The notes: generated from the letters alone by a model not told the origin. A stretch of 64,000 bases of DNA from Bacillus sp. FJAT-14578 (GCF_000504165.1 NZ_AYSE01000006.1:62001-126000); one strand, 5' to 3'; numbered from the stretch's first letter, positions 16,987-26,991 are shown. Program-made: numbers and translations.

Positions 16987-18354
16987 CTAACTCGCGATTT
17001 TTTCGCTGGAATCTGTTGATTTTTTTGCTTGCAGGAAGCGATTCGTTTCTGCGACGACCACCCCGCTTAATCCAATGAGGCCGATTAAGTTCGGAATGGC
17101 CATCAGTCCGTTGGCGATGTCGGAAAACGTCCAAACCAATCCAAGTTTTAAATTAGCACCAACTGCCACCATTCCAACAAAAATGTAGCGGTAGTATCGA
17201 ACGGCATTTGGGCCAAATAGGTACTCTACACATTTCTCTCCGTAATAGGACCAGCCCAGAATCGTTGAATAAGCAAATAAAATAATGGCGATACCAAGAA
17301 TCATACTTCCTGTACTGCCGAATACGGATTGGAAAGCGAGTGTCGTCGCTTCGACACCTGTTTTTCCAGATTGCCAGGCCCCTGTTGTAATTAACACCAG
17401 ACCAGTAATCGTACATACAACAAATGTATCAAGGAACGTTCCTGTCATGGATACAAGCGCTTGTTTCGCCGGAGAGTCGGTTTTTGCCGCTGCTGCTGCA
17501 ATCGGTGCACTTCCTAATCCGGCTTCATTGGCAAATACGCCCCGCGCCACACCGATTTGGATGGCAGATGCAACTGTCGCTCCAACAAAGCCGCCGGCAG
17601 CCGCGGTACCGCTGAATGCACCCGAGAAAATTAGCGAGAATGCTGTTGGAACTTGATCAATATGATAAAGGATAATAATGAGTCCGGCAATGACATAAAA
17701 GAAGGCTTTTACCGGAACGAAATACCCGGTGACTTTCCCGATTTTTTTAACTCCTCCCAGAATCACCATCGCAATAAAAACAGCCATCAAAATACCACTG
17801 ACGATTGGCGATACCGAGAAATTAATTCTCATCGCCTCAGCGACTGAATTGGACTGCACCATATTTCCGATTCCGAAAGAGGCGGTTGTCCCAAAAATGG
17901 CAAACAGCACGGCCAGCCATTTCTTCCCCAGGCCGCGTTCTAGATAATACATTGGACCGCCGGAGTATTCTCCATTGGCACCAGTGACTCGATATTTTAC
18001 CGCGAGAATGGCCTCTGAATATTTGGTTGCCATTCCAAAAAGGGCGGTAATCCACATCCAAAATACCGCACCGGGTCCTCCGATGGATACTGCCGTCGCA
18101 ACCCCGGCTATGTTCCCCATTCCAATGGTCGCCGCCATGGCGGTCATCAATGCCTGAAAATGGCTGATGTCCCCGGCTGAGGAGTGGTCTTCTGATTTTC
18201 CAAATGCCAGCTTATGGGCATACCATAGTTTAGCAAATTGCAAGCCTCGCAGGCGTACCGTAAGGAGAATTCCTGTTCCTACAAGAAGAATTAGTGTAGG
18301 CAGCCCCCATACATAATGATTGATTACTTCTAATACTTGACTTACTGTCTCCAT
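16987..18354 (-). CDS. Na+/alanine-glycine symporter (AGCS family)
   Basis: Polytopic amino-acid:cation symporter of about 455 residues with the AGCS signatures GLQFAKLWYAHKLAFG, ALMTAMAATIGMGNIAGVATA and GGPMYYLERGL, plus GVFANEAGLGSAPIAAAAA. It imports small neutral amino acids, and the glycine riboswitch directly upstream points to glycine or alanine. ATGs occur at 18360 and 18354; AAGGGAG is too close to the first, so 18354 is preferred. It is followed downstream by the structured repeat element rather than a gene. Confidence 0.92.
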   Translation of the reverse strand: METVSQVLEVINHYVWGLPTLILLVGTGILLTVRLRGLQFAKLWYAHKLAFGKSEDHSSAGDISHFQALMTAMAATIGMGNIAGVATAVSIGGPGAVFWMWITALFGMATKYSEAILAVKYRVTGANGEYSGGPMYYLERGLGKKWLAVLFAIFGTTASFGIGNMVQSNSVAEAMRINFSVSPIVSGILMAVFIAMVILGGVKKIGKVTGYFVPVKAFFYVIAGLIIILYHIDQVPTAFSLIFSGAFSGTAAAGGFVGATVASAIQIGVARGVFANEAGLGSAPIAAAAAKTDSPAKQALVSMTGTFLDTFVVCTITGLVLITTGAWQSGKTGVEATTLAFQSVFGSTGSMILGIAIILFAYSTILGWSYYGEKCVEYLFGPNAVRYYRYIFVGMVAVGANLKLGLVWTFSDIANGLMAIPNLIGLIGLSGVVVAETNRFLQAKKSTDSSEKIAS

Positions 18355-18369
18355 CTCCATTCTCCCTTA

Positions 18370-18416
18370 CAAAAAAATAAAAAACCATTTCATTCAAATG
18401 AAATGGTCTCTGGAGA
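18370..18416 (-). terminator. Riboswitch-controlled terminator with overlapping antiterminator strand
   Basis: On the minus strand, ACCATTTCAT-TTGA-ATGAAATGGT is followed by TTTTTATTTTTTT. The preceding segment UCUCCAGAGA (18416-18407) is perfectly complementary to UCUCUGGAGA (18574-18565) at the base of aptamer 2. Aptamer and antiterminator pairings are therefore mutually exclusive. Confidence 0.85.
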
Positions 18417-18464
18417 TACAAGGCATAGAAAAATAAACCGATCCGGAATCGGCATTTTCTGTCG

Positions 18465-18680
18465 CTTGTCTCTGTCCTTTTACCTGAGAGATTATCCGCC
18501 GTACTGACGGATTTGCTCCTTCGGTGCTCTGTTTCCTCCGTGCCGTTTGGCGATGGAGGGAGTCTCTCCAGAGATTCGTCCCCATACAGTTCTACTCGTT
18601 ATCCAAGACCTGAGAGTTTCAAAGCTGTCCGACCAGCTTTTTGCCCCATCGGTAGATCGGTTGATCTTCTCCTGTATGGT
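18465..18680 (-). ncRNA. Tandem glycine riboswitch
   Basis: Two glycine aptamers in series on the minus strand. Aptamer 1 is closed by CCATACAG (18679-18672) with CTGTATGG, and contains GATGGGGCAAAAAGC and AAACTCTCAGG. Aptamer 2 has GGAGAGACTCCCTCC, ACGGAGGAAACAG, GCACCGAAGGAGCAA and AATCTCTCAGGTAAAAGGACAGAG, all hallmark glycine-aptamer sequences. A terminator follows 50 bases later, then the AGCS symporter. Ligand binding would close aptamer 2, free UCUCCAGAGA and favour the terminator, predicting an OFF switch for uptake. Confidence 0.93.
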
Positions 18681-18786
18681 TCATCCGAATGCTATAAAAT
18701 TAACAAGTGCTATTATAACCACTTATAAAGAAATATGTCAAGATTCAAAATTGTTAAATGTGCCTGTCACCTCTCATTTTTTCTTC

Positions 18787-18897
18787 GAATATGATATACG
18801 AGAGAGAGATTTATAGTTTGCCTTATACGTACAAACATCTCCACTCTACATGCCAGCAACATTCGAACAAGCCTCCAAATCATGAAGGCTTTGGAAC
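18787..18897 (+). repeat. Dispersed 109-bp repeat, copy B
   Basis: Second copy of the element at 11986-12094. It continues into an imperfect hairpin (GGACTGCCCCGCA/TGTGGGTGTCAGTCT, 18899-18943) followed by TTTTTT. The same order of repeat then plus-strand terminator is seen at copy A, though the terminators differ in sequence. Confidence 0.7.
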
Positions 18898-18978
18898 AGG
18901 ACTGCCCCGCAAATTCGCTAAAAGCGAAATGTGGGTGTCAGTCTCTTTTTTATGTTAAAAGTGCCTGTCACCATCCTC

Positions 18979-19018
18979 AAAAAAAGACGATTATGGTTGG
19001 CATAATCGTCTTTTTTTT
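18979..19018 (-). terminator. Terminator of the DbpA gene
   Basis: AAAAAAAGACGATTATG/CATAATCGTCTTTTTTT perfect stem with a 5-base loop. Confidence 0.93.
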
Positions 19019-19028
19019 GAGGGTTTCA

Positions 19029-20474
19029 TTACTTAATTGCCTTGCTGACTTTCAGCTTCTTTCCTTTGATTGTGGTATTCTCCATCGCTTGCAAGACAAG
19101 CGAGCCTTTTCCATTGAGAATATCGACATATGTCAGATGATCCTGAATGGTAATAATGCCAATATCATCCGCCGTTACTCCAGGAATCTTCGCGATCGTT
19201 CCAACGAAATCGACTGCTCGAAGCTTTTTCTTTTTTCCACCGCTGAAATGGAGTTTCATGATACCTTTGTTGATGCGGGCGGTTTTATTGTTTTTCACAA
19301 TCCGGCGGCCGCTCATTTTTTCTTCAAAAGCGGCTCTTCCCATGGCAACTTCCTGATGACCGGGAGCTTCCATTTCAGGCAGCTGAAAACCAATGTATCT
19401 TTCGATTGCCCTAACGAATTTCTCTTCATAAGGTGTCGCAAACGTAATCGCTTTTCCTTTATTGCCAGCACGACCGGTTCTTCCCGTTCGATGGACATAG
19501 CTCTCTTTTTCCATTGGAACGTCATAGTTGATGACAAGTGTTACATTATCAATATCAATGCCTCTCGCAGCTACATCTGTGGCTACAAGATAACGGAAAT
19601 TCCCCATTTTGAAACCATCCATAACCGCAAACCGGTCTTCTTGTTCTAATCCACCATGGAGCCTTTCACACGAATAATTGGATTCTTCCAATTCAGCAAA
19701 CACGGTATCAACATGTTCTTTCGTTCTGCAAAAAATGATGCAGCTGTCCGGGTTTTCCACGACGGTCACGTCTTTAAGAAGTGAAATCTTTCCTTCTTCT
19801 TTCACTTCGATTAAACGATGGTCAATTGTATGAGTCGTTACCCCAGCAGCGGCAATCTCGATATGAATGGGATCTTTCATGTATTCATGACAGAGATTTT
19901 CCACATCTTTAGGCAATGTAGCGGAAAAGACCATCGTTGCTCTGTTTGAAGGGAGTTCTTTTATAATCGCTTCTACTTCGTCGATAAACCCCATATTAAG
20001 CATTTCATCCGCTTCATCGATAATGAGGTACTTGATTTGGTCTAAAGCGAGGGTTCCTCTTTCGATATGGTCCTTCACACGGCCAGGTGTACCGACGACT
20101 ACATGAGTTTTTTGTTTCAATTCTTCTTTTTGTTTCGCAAAAGGTTCTTTTCCGTAAACAGCCATCGCTTTAATCCGTTTGAACCTTCCAATATTTGTGA
20201 TATCTTCTCGAACTTGAACAGCAAGCTCCCGAGTTGGTGTAAGGATTAACGCCTGCGGCTTTCTTTCCTCCCATTCCATCATTTCACAAACAGGTATACC
20301 AAAGGATGCGGTCTTTCCGCTTCCTGTTTGAGATTTTACGACAAGATCTTGATTTTCCATCGCTTTCGGTATGACTTCACTTTGAACCTCTGTGGGAGTT
20401 TCGTATTTTAGCACAGCAAGCGCTCTTCTTATTTCATCACTTACATTAAAATCCTCAAAACTTTTTTTACTCAT
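19029..20474 (-). CDS. dbpA: DEAD-box ATP-dependent RNA helicase DbpA (YxiN type)
   Basis: ATP-dependent RNA helicase that acts on 23S rRNA during large-subunit assembly. Motifs in order: Q motif region [74 protein letters not shown]. The C-terminal domain ([14 protein letters not shown], then [16 protein letters not shown], to KLKVSKAIK) is the RNA-binding domain that targets hairpin 92 in YxiN. 481 residues, the normal length. Start ATG 20474, with AGCGAGG upstream. Single gene. Confidence 0.95.
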   Translation of the reverse strand: MSKKSFEDFNVSDEIRRALAVLKYETPTEVQSEVIPKAMENQDLVVKSQTGSGKTASFGIPVCEMMEWEERKPQALILTPTRELAVQVREDITNIGRFKRIKAMAVYGKEPFAKQKEELKQKTHVVVGTPGRVKDHIERGTLALDQIKYLIIDEADEMLNMGFIDEVEAIIKELPSNRATMVFSATLPKDVENLCHEYMKDPIHIEIAAAGVTTHTIDHRLIEVKEEGKISLLKDVTVVENPDSCIIFCRTKEHVDTVFAELEESNYSCERLHGGLEQEDRFAVMDGFKMGNFRYLVATDVAARGIDIDNVTLVINYDVPMEKESYVHRTGRTGRAGNKGKAITFATPYEEKFVRAIERYIGFQLPEMEAPGHQEVAMGRAAFEEKMSGRRIVKNNKTARINKGIMKLHFSGGKKKKLRAVDFVGTIAKIPGVTADDIGIITIQDHLTYVDILNGKGSLVLQAMENTTIKGKKLKVSKAIK

Positions 20475-20619
20475 GTATGAACCTCGCTCTTTTTATATTA
20501 TCCGACTTCTATATAGGATTCTCACAAAGCAGTATCGTATGCAAAATCTGACTATCGTTCATTATACTTGAAAGGCCGGGCAAATCGGATTTTATTTTTA
20601 ATTTTGTACCTGATTCCTT

Positions 20620-23600
20620 CTAAATCATCAATATTTCCCGGATATCCTCTTCCGTTAGAGCAGATGGCGTTTTCTCCTCGGATTCGATGATTTCTCCAAT
20701 CAGATGTCTCTTTGTCTCTTGCAGTTCATTCATTTTTTCTTCGATTGTGCCGCGGGCCACTAGCTTGATGACCTGTACCGCATTTGTCTGGCCCATGCGA
20801 TGGGCACGGTCAACGGCTTGCTCCTCGACTGCGGGATTCCACCAAATATCATATAAAATAACGGTATCGGCACCCGTCAGATTGAGGCCTGTACCGCCTG
20901 CTTTCAAGGAAATGAGAAATAGATTCCGCTCGCCTGCATTGAATCGATTGCAAATTTCCACGCGTTCTTCTGAAGGCGTTTGTCCATCCAGATAGAAAAA
21001 GGGCAACCCTTGAATCGTTAACTCTCTGCCTATGAGCCCAAGCATTTTCGTAAACTGAGAGAAAACCAGCACCCTTCTTCCAGAAAGCTTGGATTCCTCA
21101 ATAATCTGCAGCAGCTGATCAAATTTTGCTGAGCTTCCTTTATAGCCATCCACAAACAAGGCGGGGTGACAGCAAATCTGTCTCAGGCGGGTTAAACCGG
21201 CCAGGATTTTTATGCGGTTTTTCCGGAGTGTATCCTTGTCCAGGTGCTTTAATGTGTCCTCTCTCAGCTTCGCCAAATAGGCGGCATACAACTTTTTTTG
21301 ATCCGGAAGCAGCTCCACTGACTCCATGGACTCAATCTTATCAGGAAGCTCTGAGAGTACATCCTCTTTCAACCTGCGAAGCAAAAATGGACGGGTTCTC
21401 CGGGCAATCGTTTTTCTTGAGAGGTTATTGTATTCTTTTAACCCTCCGAATAGTTCAGGAAAGACAACGTGAAAAAGGGACCACAGCTCTTCCTGTGAAT
21501 TCTCCACCGGTGTACCGGTGAGGGCGAAGCGATGATCCGCCTGTATCTTCTTTACCGCTTTAGCTGTTTGTGTCACGGGATTTTTAAAGGCTTGCGCCTC
21601 ATCAAAAAATACCGTATGAAAAGCTTGTTTCTCAAACCACTTTATGTCTTTAAGCAACAACGGATAGGAGGTAATGACAACATCCTGGCACATTGCATCT
21701 TTCTGAATGTTGAACCGCTCTGTTTTATTGCCATCAACGACAACGGCTTGTACATCCGGTGCAAATTTCATGATTTCACTAAGCCAGTTATACGTCAAAG
21801 ATGATGGACAAACAATAAGAACTGGGAGCTTCTTTTGACGGACGTCAGAAAGTTCTGAGAGAATGAACGTGATGCTTTGCAGCGTTTTGCCAAGTCCCAT
21901 ATCATCTGCAAGAATTCCTCCAAAACCATATCCGGCAAGTGTTTTCATCCATTTGTAGCCGCATTTTTGATAGTCTCTTAATATCGGCTCCAACCCGTTC
22001 GGTATATCGAAATCCAAACCGCCCGGATTGCGGATGTTTTCCAAGAACTGACGGAACGATTCCTCTAACGTGAATGTATGGCTGTCATCCAGTGAATCAA
22101 GAAGCTGAAGTCCCTGGATGACAGGAACATCTATGCCGCTTTCCAGTTCTTCTTTCTGGACCGGGAGTGCATTCAAAAAACGCTTGATTTCTTCAAATTC
22201 CCTTGTCTCCAATGAAAGCAGCGAATCGTTCCGCAAACGGTAATACTTCCGTTTTTCCTCCAGGGCCAATAGAACCTCGCGTATATGTTTGTCAGGAATG
22301 CCGTCCATTTCAAATTTGAATTCGAGCCAATTGGTCCGTTCTTTTTTGACCTTCACCCTAATTTGTGGACAAGCATTTTCTCTGAAAATCCGGTTTCTTA
22401 CGGCCGTCGTTGCATAGATTTGGACAAGCTTTTGAAGGTTCGGAACAACATGGTACAAAAACTCATACTCCAACTCTTCATTATGCAAAAAATAGCCGCC
22501 GTCCGTCTTGGCAAACGAGCTGTCCTCCATCAACTGAAGGATCTCATTCTCCTTTTCTATATCCCTAATCATGACTGAACCTGCCCTGGATTCGCGGCTT
22601 TCCAATGGATTAATGACCATATTTTCGTAATGAAACTCGAGACCTGCAAGCAGACGATTTTTTACACGATCCAAGTATAGCTTGGCAACCAACGGTGTTG
22701 TCATAAACTGACTGGAAATCGCTTTAGATATTTGGACATCTCCTAGTTTTTTCAACCCCGGCACCACTTTTTCCAAGAAAAAGTCTATTTGTTCTGGAGG
22801 AATCGGAATTTGATTCGTTCCTGAAGCATCCAGCATCTGTTTTAGCTCTGAAAGACGTTGGCAGTCCTCATTTTTCAGCTTCACTAATTTTCCTCCGGAT
22901 AGAACAAACCCATATGTATTCAACACCATCATACGATTCAATCCTTTGACTTTTAGTTGATAGCCTTTACCTTCAGCTTTTGCCAAGTCAAACTGTAAAG
23001 GAAGCGGTTCGTCGGATAGGTGAAGGCCGTCATACATGTTCCCGTCATGCTCCACCTTCACCTCGGCTCTTTCGAGTGAAGGGATAAGACGTTCCCAAGA
23101 AGATGGCGGGATGAGCAACGTGTGAGAACCGATAGGATAATCGGAATGGTCCGGCAGTGCATCCCTATATACCTTTTCATCATGCATCACCTGGATAAGC
23201 TGACGAATCACGGCATCGGTTTCTTTTTGAAAGCAATGGCGGCTCGGTTCGTAAGTGATGGAATCAGAAATCATGCTGGGATTACCATCTTTCACTCGCT
23301 CCAGAAAATCTCGTATATGTTGCACATGGGTAGGACCAATCCTGGCTTCTATTCCGAACATGTGCCGTCCCTGAGCTATGGTGACAGGTTTACACGTAAA
23401 CACTGCATCGAGTACTTTTCTGTTTTCAAAGTGAAGCTGATGGCCGCTTGACCGTACAGGCCGATCATGGAAAAGAGTCAGCAAACCTTCTGTAAGCTTT
23501 TGATTTGCTGAAGAATCAGACTGACGTTCGCTTAAACCAATAGGGACCGTTCCTTGGCGTTGATGTTCGTAAATCGACAGCAAAACGGCCGCAATATGCT

Positions 23601-23838
23601 GGCAATCCTTTTGAAAGGAAGCTAGCTTAGGGCAGCTGCATGTCGTACGAAAGCCGCTATCCCCATCCTTTTCGATGATGACCTGGAAATCTTCCATTCC
23701 TGTAACCGTTGCTTGACAAGCATCGGAACTGTAATATTCAAAAGTTACTTTATTGGCGCGGCAAAAAGCGTCCCCTCTTTTGAAGGAGACTGTGCCGCAC
23801 AGTTCTTTAATGATTTTTTGATTGAGCGTTATATTCAA
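20620..23838 (-). CDS. SNF2-family helicase with N-terminal SWIM zinc finger
   Basis: 1072-residue DNA-translocase-like ATPase. An N-terminal SWIM zinc finger (TTCSCPKLASFQKDCQHIAA, residues ~85-105) is followed by a long SNF2-associated domain. The C-terminal ATPase core has ILADDMGLGKTLQ, VFFDEAQAFKN, FALTGTPVENS, VLVFSQFT, LISLKAGGTGLNLTGA and VDRAHRMGQ. Proteins of this architecture are common in Bacillus; their role in DNA repair or transcription is not settled. The start is TTG 23838 with GGAG about 11 bases upstream. Separated from dbpA by 145 bases without a clear terminator. Confidence 0.93.
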   Translation of the reverse strand: MNITLNQKIIKELCGTVSFKRGDAFCRANKVTFEYYSSDACQATVTGMEDFQVIIEKDGDSGFRTTCSCPKLASFQKDCQHIAAVLLSIYEHQRQGTVPIGLSERQSDSSANQKLTEGLLTLFHDRPVRSSGHQLHFENRKVLDAVFTCKPVTIAQGRHMFGIEARIGPTHVQHIRDFLERVKDGNPSMISDSITYEPSRHCFQKETDAVIRQLIQVMHDEKVYRDALPDHSDYPIGSHTLLIPPSSWERLIPSLERAEVKVEHDGNMYDGLHLSDEPLPLQFDLAKAEGKGYQLKVKGLNRMMVLNTYGFVLSGGKLVKLKNEDCQRLSELKQMLDASGTNQIPIPPEQIDFFLEKVVPGLKKLGDVQISKAISSQFMTTPLVAKLYLDRVKNRLLAGLEFHYENMVINPLESRESRAGSVMIRDIEKENEILQLMEDSSFAKTDGGYFLHNEELEYEFLYHVVPNLQKLVQIYATTAVRNRIFRENACPQIRVKVKKERTNWLEFKFEMDGIPDKHIREVLLALEEKRKYYRLRNDSLLSLETREFEEIKRFLNALPVQKEELESGIDVPVIQGLQLLDSLDDSHTFTLEESFRQFLENIRNPGGLDFDIPNGLEPILRDYQKCGYKWMKTLAGYGFGGILADDMGLGKTLQSITFILSELSDVRQKKLPVLIVCPSSLTYNWLSEIMKFAPDVQAVVVDGNKTERFNIQKDAMCQDVVITSYPLLLKDIKWFEKQAFHTVFFDEAQAFKNPVTQTAKAVKKIQADHRFALTGTPVENSQEELWSLFHVVFPELFGGLKEYNNLSRKTIARRTRPFLLRRLKEDVLSELPDKIESMESVELLPDQKKLYAAYLAKLREDTLKHLDKDTLRKNRIKILAGLTRLRQICCHPALFVDGYKGSSAKFDQLLQIIEESKLSGRRVLVFSQFTKMLGLIGRELTIQGLPFFYLDGQTPSEERVEICNRFNAGERNLFLISLKAGGTGLNLTGADTVILYDIWWNPAVEEQAVDRAHRMGQTNAVQVIKLVARGTIEEKMNELQETKRHLIGEIIESEEKTPSALTEEDIREILMI

Positions 23839-23893
23839 ATGCCCGCTCGCTCCTTCCTGAGGACGTATGTGCTGCTGTTATTAAGATTGCATG

Positions 23894-23930
23894 AAAAAAC
23901 CATTAGGTTCATGATGAATCTAACGGCTTT
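23894..23930 (-). terminator. Terminator of the truA-like gene
   Basis: On the minus strand, CCGTTAGATTCAT-CATGAACCTAATGG followed by TTTTTTC. Confidence 0.8.
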
Positions 23931-24002
23931 TCTTTGTATAGCTGTCTTACTGCGTTATTTTTTATGCAACACCATTACGAAAGTGCGTGCACTCATAAAT
24001 GT

Positions 24003-24737
24003 CTAGAAATCAATCTTTTCTAAGTGCAGCCCGCCTGCTTCCGCGAAACCGGCCTGGTCACGTTCTTTTGATTGTATGATTTTCGGGATGGCTTCTGCTT
24101 CCATTTCACCCAACCCCACTTTTATCAACGTTCCGACAATCTTTCTAACCATATTATACAGAAATCCATTACCTCTTACTCTAATTTGGATGAAACCCTC
24201 ATTTTCTTCCATATCAATCGAATATATTTTACGCACCATGGACTTTTTCTTAGACTTGGCATTTGAAAAGGCAGTAAAATCGTATTCACCTATAAAATGT
24301 TGACATGCTTTTTTCATTTCTTCAATATTCAGCGTTTTCTCCACGTGCATACTGTACTTTCGCATAAAAGGATTCGTGTATTCTTTGTTCCAAATCCGAT
24401 ACACATACGTTTTGTCCTTGGCATTATATCGGGCATGAAAACGTTCATGAACTAACGCAACGTCCACAACGCTGATATCATGGGGTAAATATCTATTCAA
24501 ATAGTTCATAACTTCCGATTCGGTGAAATTCTCACTGATTTTAAAATTGGCTACTTGAGCAAGAGCATGAACCCCCGCATCCGTTCTGCTGCTTCCAATT
24601 ATTTCGATTTTTCTCCCTACCATTTCTGATAATACATTTTCTATTTTACCCTGAACGGTATTGTCACTATTACCGAGCCGCTGCCAGCCCTTATAACGGC
24701 CGCCGTCATATTGAATGACCAATTTATAATTATTCAT
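24003..24737 (-). CDS. truA: tRNA pseudouridine synthase A
   Basis: Isomerises uridines 38-40 in the tRNA anticodon stem to pseudouridine. The catalytic aspartate lies in GSSRTDAGVHALAQV (Asp53); other blocks are VIQYDGGRYKGWQR, HARYNAKDKTYVYRI, CQHFIGEYDFTAFSN and RVRGNGFLYNMVRKIVGTLI. 244 residues, the family size. The usual Bacillus truA lies in the ribosomal-protein cluster with ecfT and rplM, so this isolated gene could be a second copy. Start ATG 24737, with AAGGAGAAAGC upstream. Confidence 0.93.
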   Translation of the reverse strand: MNNYKLVIQYDGGRYKGWQRLGNSDNTVQGKIENVLSEMVGRKIEIIGSSRTDAGVHALAQVANFKISENFTESEVMNYLNRYLPHDISVVDVALVHERFHARYNAKDKTYVYRIWNKEYTNPFMRKYSMHVEKTLNIEEMKKACQHFIGEYDFTAFSNAKSKKKSMVRKIYSIDMEENEGFIQIRVRGNGFLYNMVRKIVGTLIKVGLGEMEAEAIPKIIQSKERDQAGFAEAGGLHLEKIDF

Positions 24738-24747
24738 TGCTTTCTCC

Positions 24748-24903
24748 TTACTTTAATCGTTCTACAAACGGAAACATCTTAATAGGATTTGATTTCTCCC
24801 ACACAACTCCTGTTAGTAGAGGTTTATTCCCACTCTTCACCAGCATGGTCAAGAAAATGCCCGTTAAAACCATATTACCATATCTTGCAGACACATTAGC
24901 CAT
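24748..24903 (-). CDS. Possible 51-residue protein upstream of truA
   Basis: An open frame of 51 codons ending 10 bases before truA. Its translation is protein-like (GNMVLTGIFLTMLVKSGNK, WEKSNPIKMFPFVERLK). No good ribosome site precedes ATG 24903. It may be a real small gene or the surviving C-terminus of a longer one. Confidence 0.35.
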   Translation of the reverse strand: MANVSARYGNMVLTGIFLTMLVKSGNKPLLTGVVWEKSNPIKMFPFVERLK

Positions 24904-24944
24904 TTTGACGATTTGCTTTTATCGGACGGATGGAAGAAACTCAT

Positions 24945-24986
24945 CAAAAAAAAGCATCTGCTCGGGTGGAAGCAGATGCTTTTTCA
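24945..24986. terminator. Strong bidirectional terminator
   Basis: AAAAAGCATCTGC/GCAGATGCTTTTT with flanking A and T tracts. It probably ends the DUF3870 unit. Confidence 0.88.
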
Positions 24987-25031
24987 ACAAAAGGGGTAAT
25001 ATGCGATTATTTTTACCAATTTTTTAGATTT

Positions 25032-25150
25032 ATCCCGCATTAACGGGCAGTAAGCCCCCCACTTCAAGACTTGAGAGAAATCGAAGAAGTCTAAGCGGGG
25101 TATAACTGCCCGTAAAAGCCCGAATAAAGGAACACAGACTAACATAGCCG
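25032..25150 (+). repeat. Partial copy of the structured repeat element
   Basis: Begins TATCCCGCATTAACGGGCAG, contains the CCCCACTTCAAGACTT/AAGTCTAAGCGGGG arm and ACTGCCC, then jumps to the later segment AAAAGCCCGA-TAAAGGAACACAGACTAACA. Relative to 16634-16970 it lacks about 150 internal bases and the 3' third. Confidence 0.75.
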
Positions 25151-25185
25151 ATTTAATTCCCGACTATGAAGCAGTTAAAAAAATT

Positions 25186-25548
25186 TCATGCCCCATGTTT
25201 TTGGGAAATTATTTTTGCATCGCAGCCCTTTTGATTTACATTATCCCAGTAACGTTGGACCGCAGCTTGAAGAGCCACAATAATCGCTTGTTGAGATGGA
25301 GCAAAATAAAAACTTTGAATTCGTTCGATCAACGGCTCCACCCCGTCTTTGAGACAGTAACCTATCAGCAGTTTTTGAAAATAATTTTTGGTTAACTCTG
25401 TTACGAATGTGAATTCGGCGCCGACGATTTTATGTTCTTCCAGTTCCACTTCCAGTACAATCCCTGCATGCTTATACATTTCATACATGGAAGTTCCCTG
25501 TGGAGCTTTTGCATATCCTGTAACAATTACGGTATTCAACATTTGCAT
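25186..25548 (-). CDS. DUF3870 family protein
   Basis: About 120 residues: VIVTGYAKAPQGTSMYEMYK, VLEVELEEHKIVGAEFTFVT, NYFQKLLIGYCLKDGVEPLI and VALQAAVQRYWDN. This matches the DUF3870 pattern in Firmicutes, of unknown function, often beside ring-cleavage or oxidoreductase genes. The start is ATG 25548 (MQMLNTVIV), preceded by AAAGGGGATTAAGGG; the longer frame from TTG 25575 is not supported. Confidence 0.8.
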   Translation of the reverse strand: MQMLNTVIVTGYAKAPQGTSMYEMYKHAGIVLEVELEEHKIVGAEFTFVTELTKNYFQKLLIGYCLKDGVEPLIERIQSFYFAPSQQAIIVALQAAVQRYWDNVNQKGCDAKIISQKHGA

Positions 25549-25629
25549 AACCCTTAATCCCCTTTCAAAAACCAACCGATTACTTTATAGCTCCCACTCA
25601 TCTGTAAGCGTTTATAAAATAGCTTTATA

Positions 25630-25944
<315 letters not shown>

Positions 25945-26090
25945 TTATACGGTCAATCCTATAGGAATATGTATGAAGCATGGAAAAGTAACATGTATTC
26001 TAGAAAGGTCCGTTTTAAATCTCGATCCTTTGAGGAATCCTTATGAATCTTTCAAGATATCTCCTCTTTGCACCGGACTGGACTAAAGTT

Positions 26091-26975
26091 TTACCAACCA
26101 CGTTCCTGCATACGATGTTCTGGTAATATTGTTGAAATCTCTATTCCTTTCATCGCTGTTCCTAAACCTTTAGAAAGCTGGGCAATTAACTCATAGTCTT
26201 CATAATGAGTCGTTGCCTCGACAATGGCACGAGCAAATTTTTCTGGGTTTTCTGATTTAAAGATACCAGAACCAACGAAAACGCCGTCTGCACCTAATTG
26301 CATCATGAGCGCAGCATCAGCCGGCGTTGCCACACCACCAGCCGCAAAGTTGACCACCGGTAAACGGCCTTCTCTTTTAATTTGAAGCAATAATTCATAA
26401 GGCGCACCTAAAAGTTTCGCTTCTGTCATAAGCTCGTCTTCGTTCATCCCCACTACTTTACGCACCTGTGCATTTACTTTACGCATATGACGAACGGCTT
26501 CTACAATATTTCCTGTACCTGGTTCACCTTTTGTACGCAGCATAGAAGCACCTTCGCCAATACGACGTGCAGCTTCTCCTAAATCACGGCAGCCACAAAC
26601 AAATGGAACAGTGAATGTACTTTTATTAAGGTGAAATTCCTCATCCGCCGGTGTTAAGACTTCACTTTCATCAATATAATCAACACCTAGAGCTTCTAAC
26701 ACACGAGCTTCTACAATATGGCCGATACGCGCTTTAGCCATAACAGGAATGGACACTGCATTGATCACTTCTTCTACAATTGTAGGATCTGCCATACGGG
26801 CAACGCCGCCTGCTGCACGAATGTCAGCCGGAACACGCTCTAACGCCATAACGGCTACTGCTCCTGCCGCTTCTGCAATCTTTGCTTGTTCTGCATTGAC
26901 TACGTCCATAATGACGCCGCCTTTTTGCATTTCTGCCATCCCACGTTTGACACGATCTGTTCCATTTCTCATCAT
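26091..26975 (-). CDS. pdxS: Pyridoxal 5'-phosphate synthase, lyase subunit PdxS
   Basis: Condenses ribose 5-phosphate, glyceraldehyde 3-phosphate and ammonia to PLP. All known catalytic positions are present: Asp24 (VIMDVV), Lys81 (VMAKARIGH) and Lys149 ([11 protein letters not shown]), and the phosphate site [27 protein letters not shown]. 294 residues, full length, ending in a normal tail ([10 protein letters not shown]). The glutaminase partner pdxT, which normally follows immediately, is absent: a ferredoxin lies downstream. Without PdxT the enzyme would need free ammonia or a PdxT encoded elsewhere. Start ATG 26975 behind GGAGGG. Confidence 0.95.
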   Translation of the reverse strand: MMRNGTDRVKRGMAEMQKGGVIMDVVNAEQAKIAEAAGAVAVMALERVPADIRAAGGVARMADPTIVEEVINAVSIPVMAKARIGHIVEARVLEALGVDYIDESEVLTPADEEFHLNKSTFTVPFVCGCRDLGEAARRIGEGASMLRTKGEPGTGNIVEAVRHMRKVNAQVRKVVGMNEDELMTEAKLLGAPYELLLQIKREGRLPVVNFAAGGVATPADAALMMQLGADGVFVGSGIFKSENPEKFARAIVEATTHYEDYELIAQLSKGLGTAMKGIEISTILPEHRMQERGW

Positions 26976-26991
26976 TGTTATTTCCCTCCAT

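Noticed and set aside
16949-17134. Open frame overlapping the end of the AGCS symporter
   Set aside because: Shares the strand but not the frame of the symporter and has no ribosome site; an overlap shadow.
18882-19649. 255-codon plus-strand frame across the end of dbpA
   Set aside because: Antisense to the conserved C-terminal domain of DbpA; codon pattern is that of the complementary strand and it crosses a terminator hairpin.
24737-25027. 96-codon plus-strand frame between truA and DUF3870
   Set aside because: Crosses a strong terminator and the start of a repeat element; the minus strand of the same region has the more protein-like frame.
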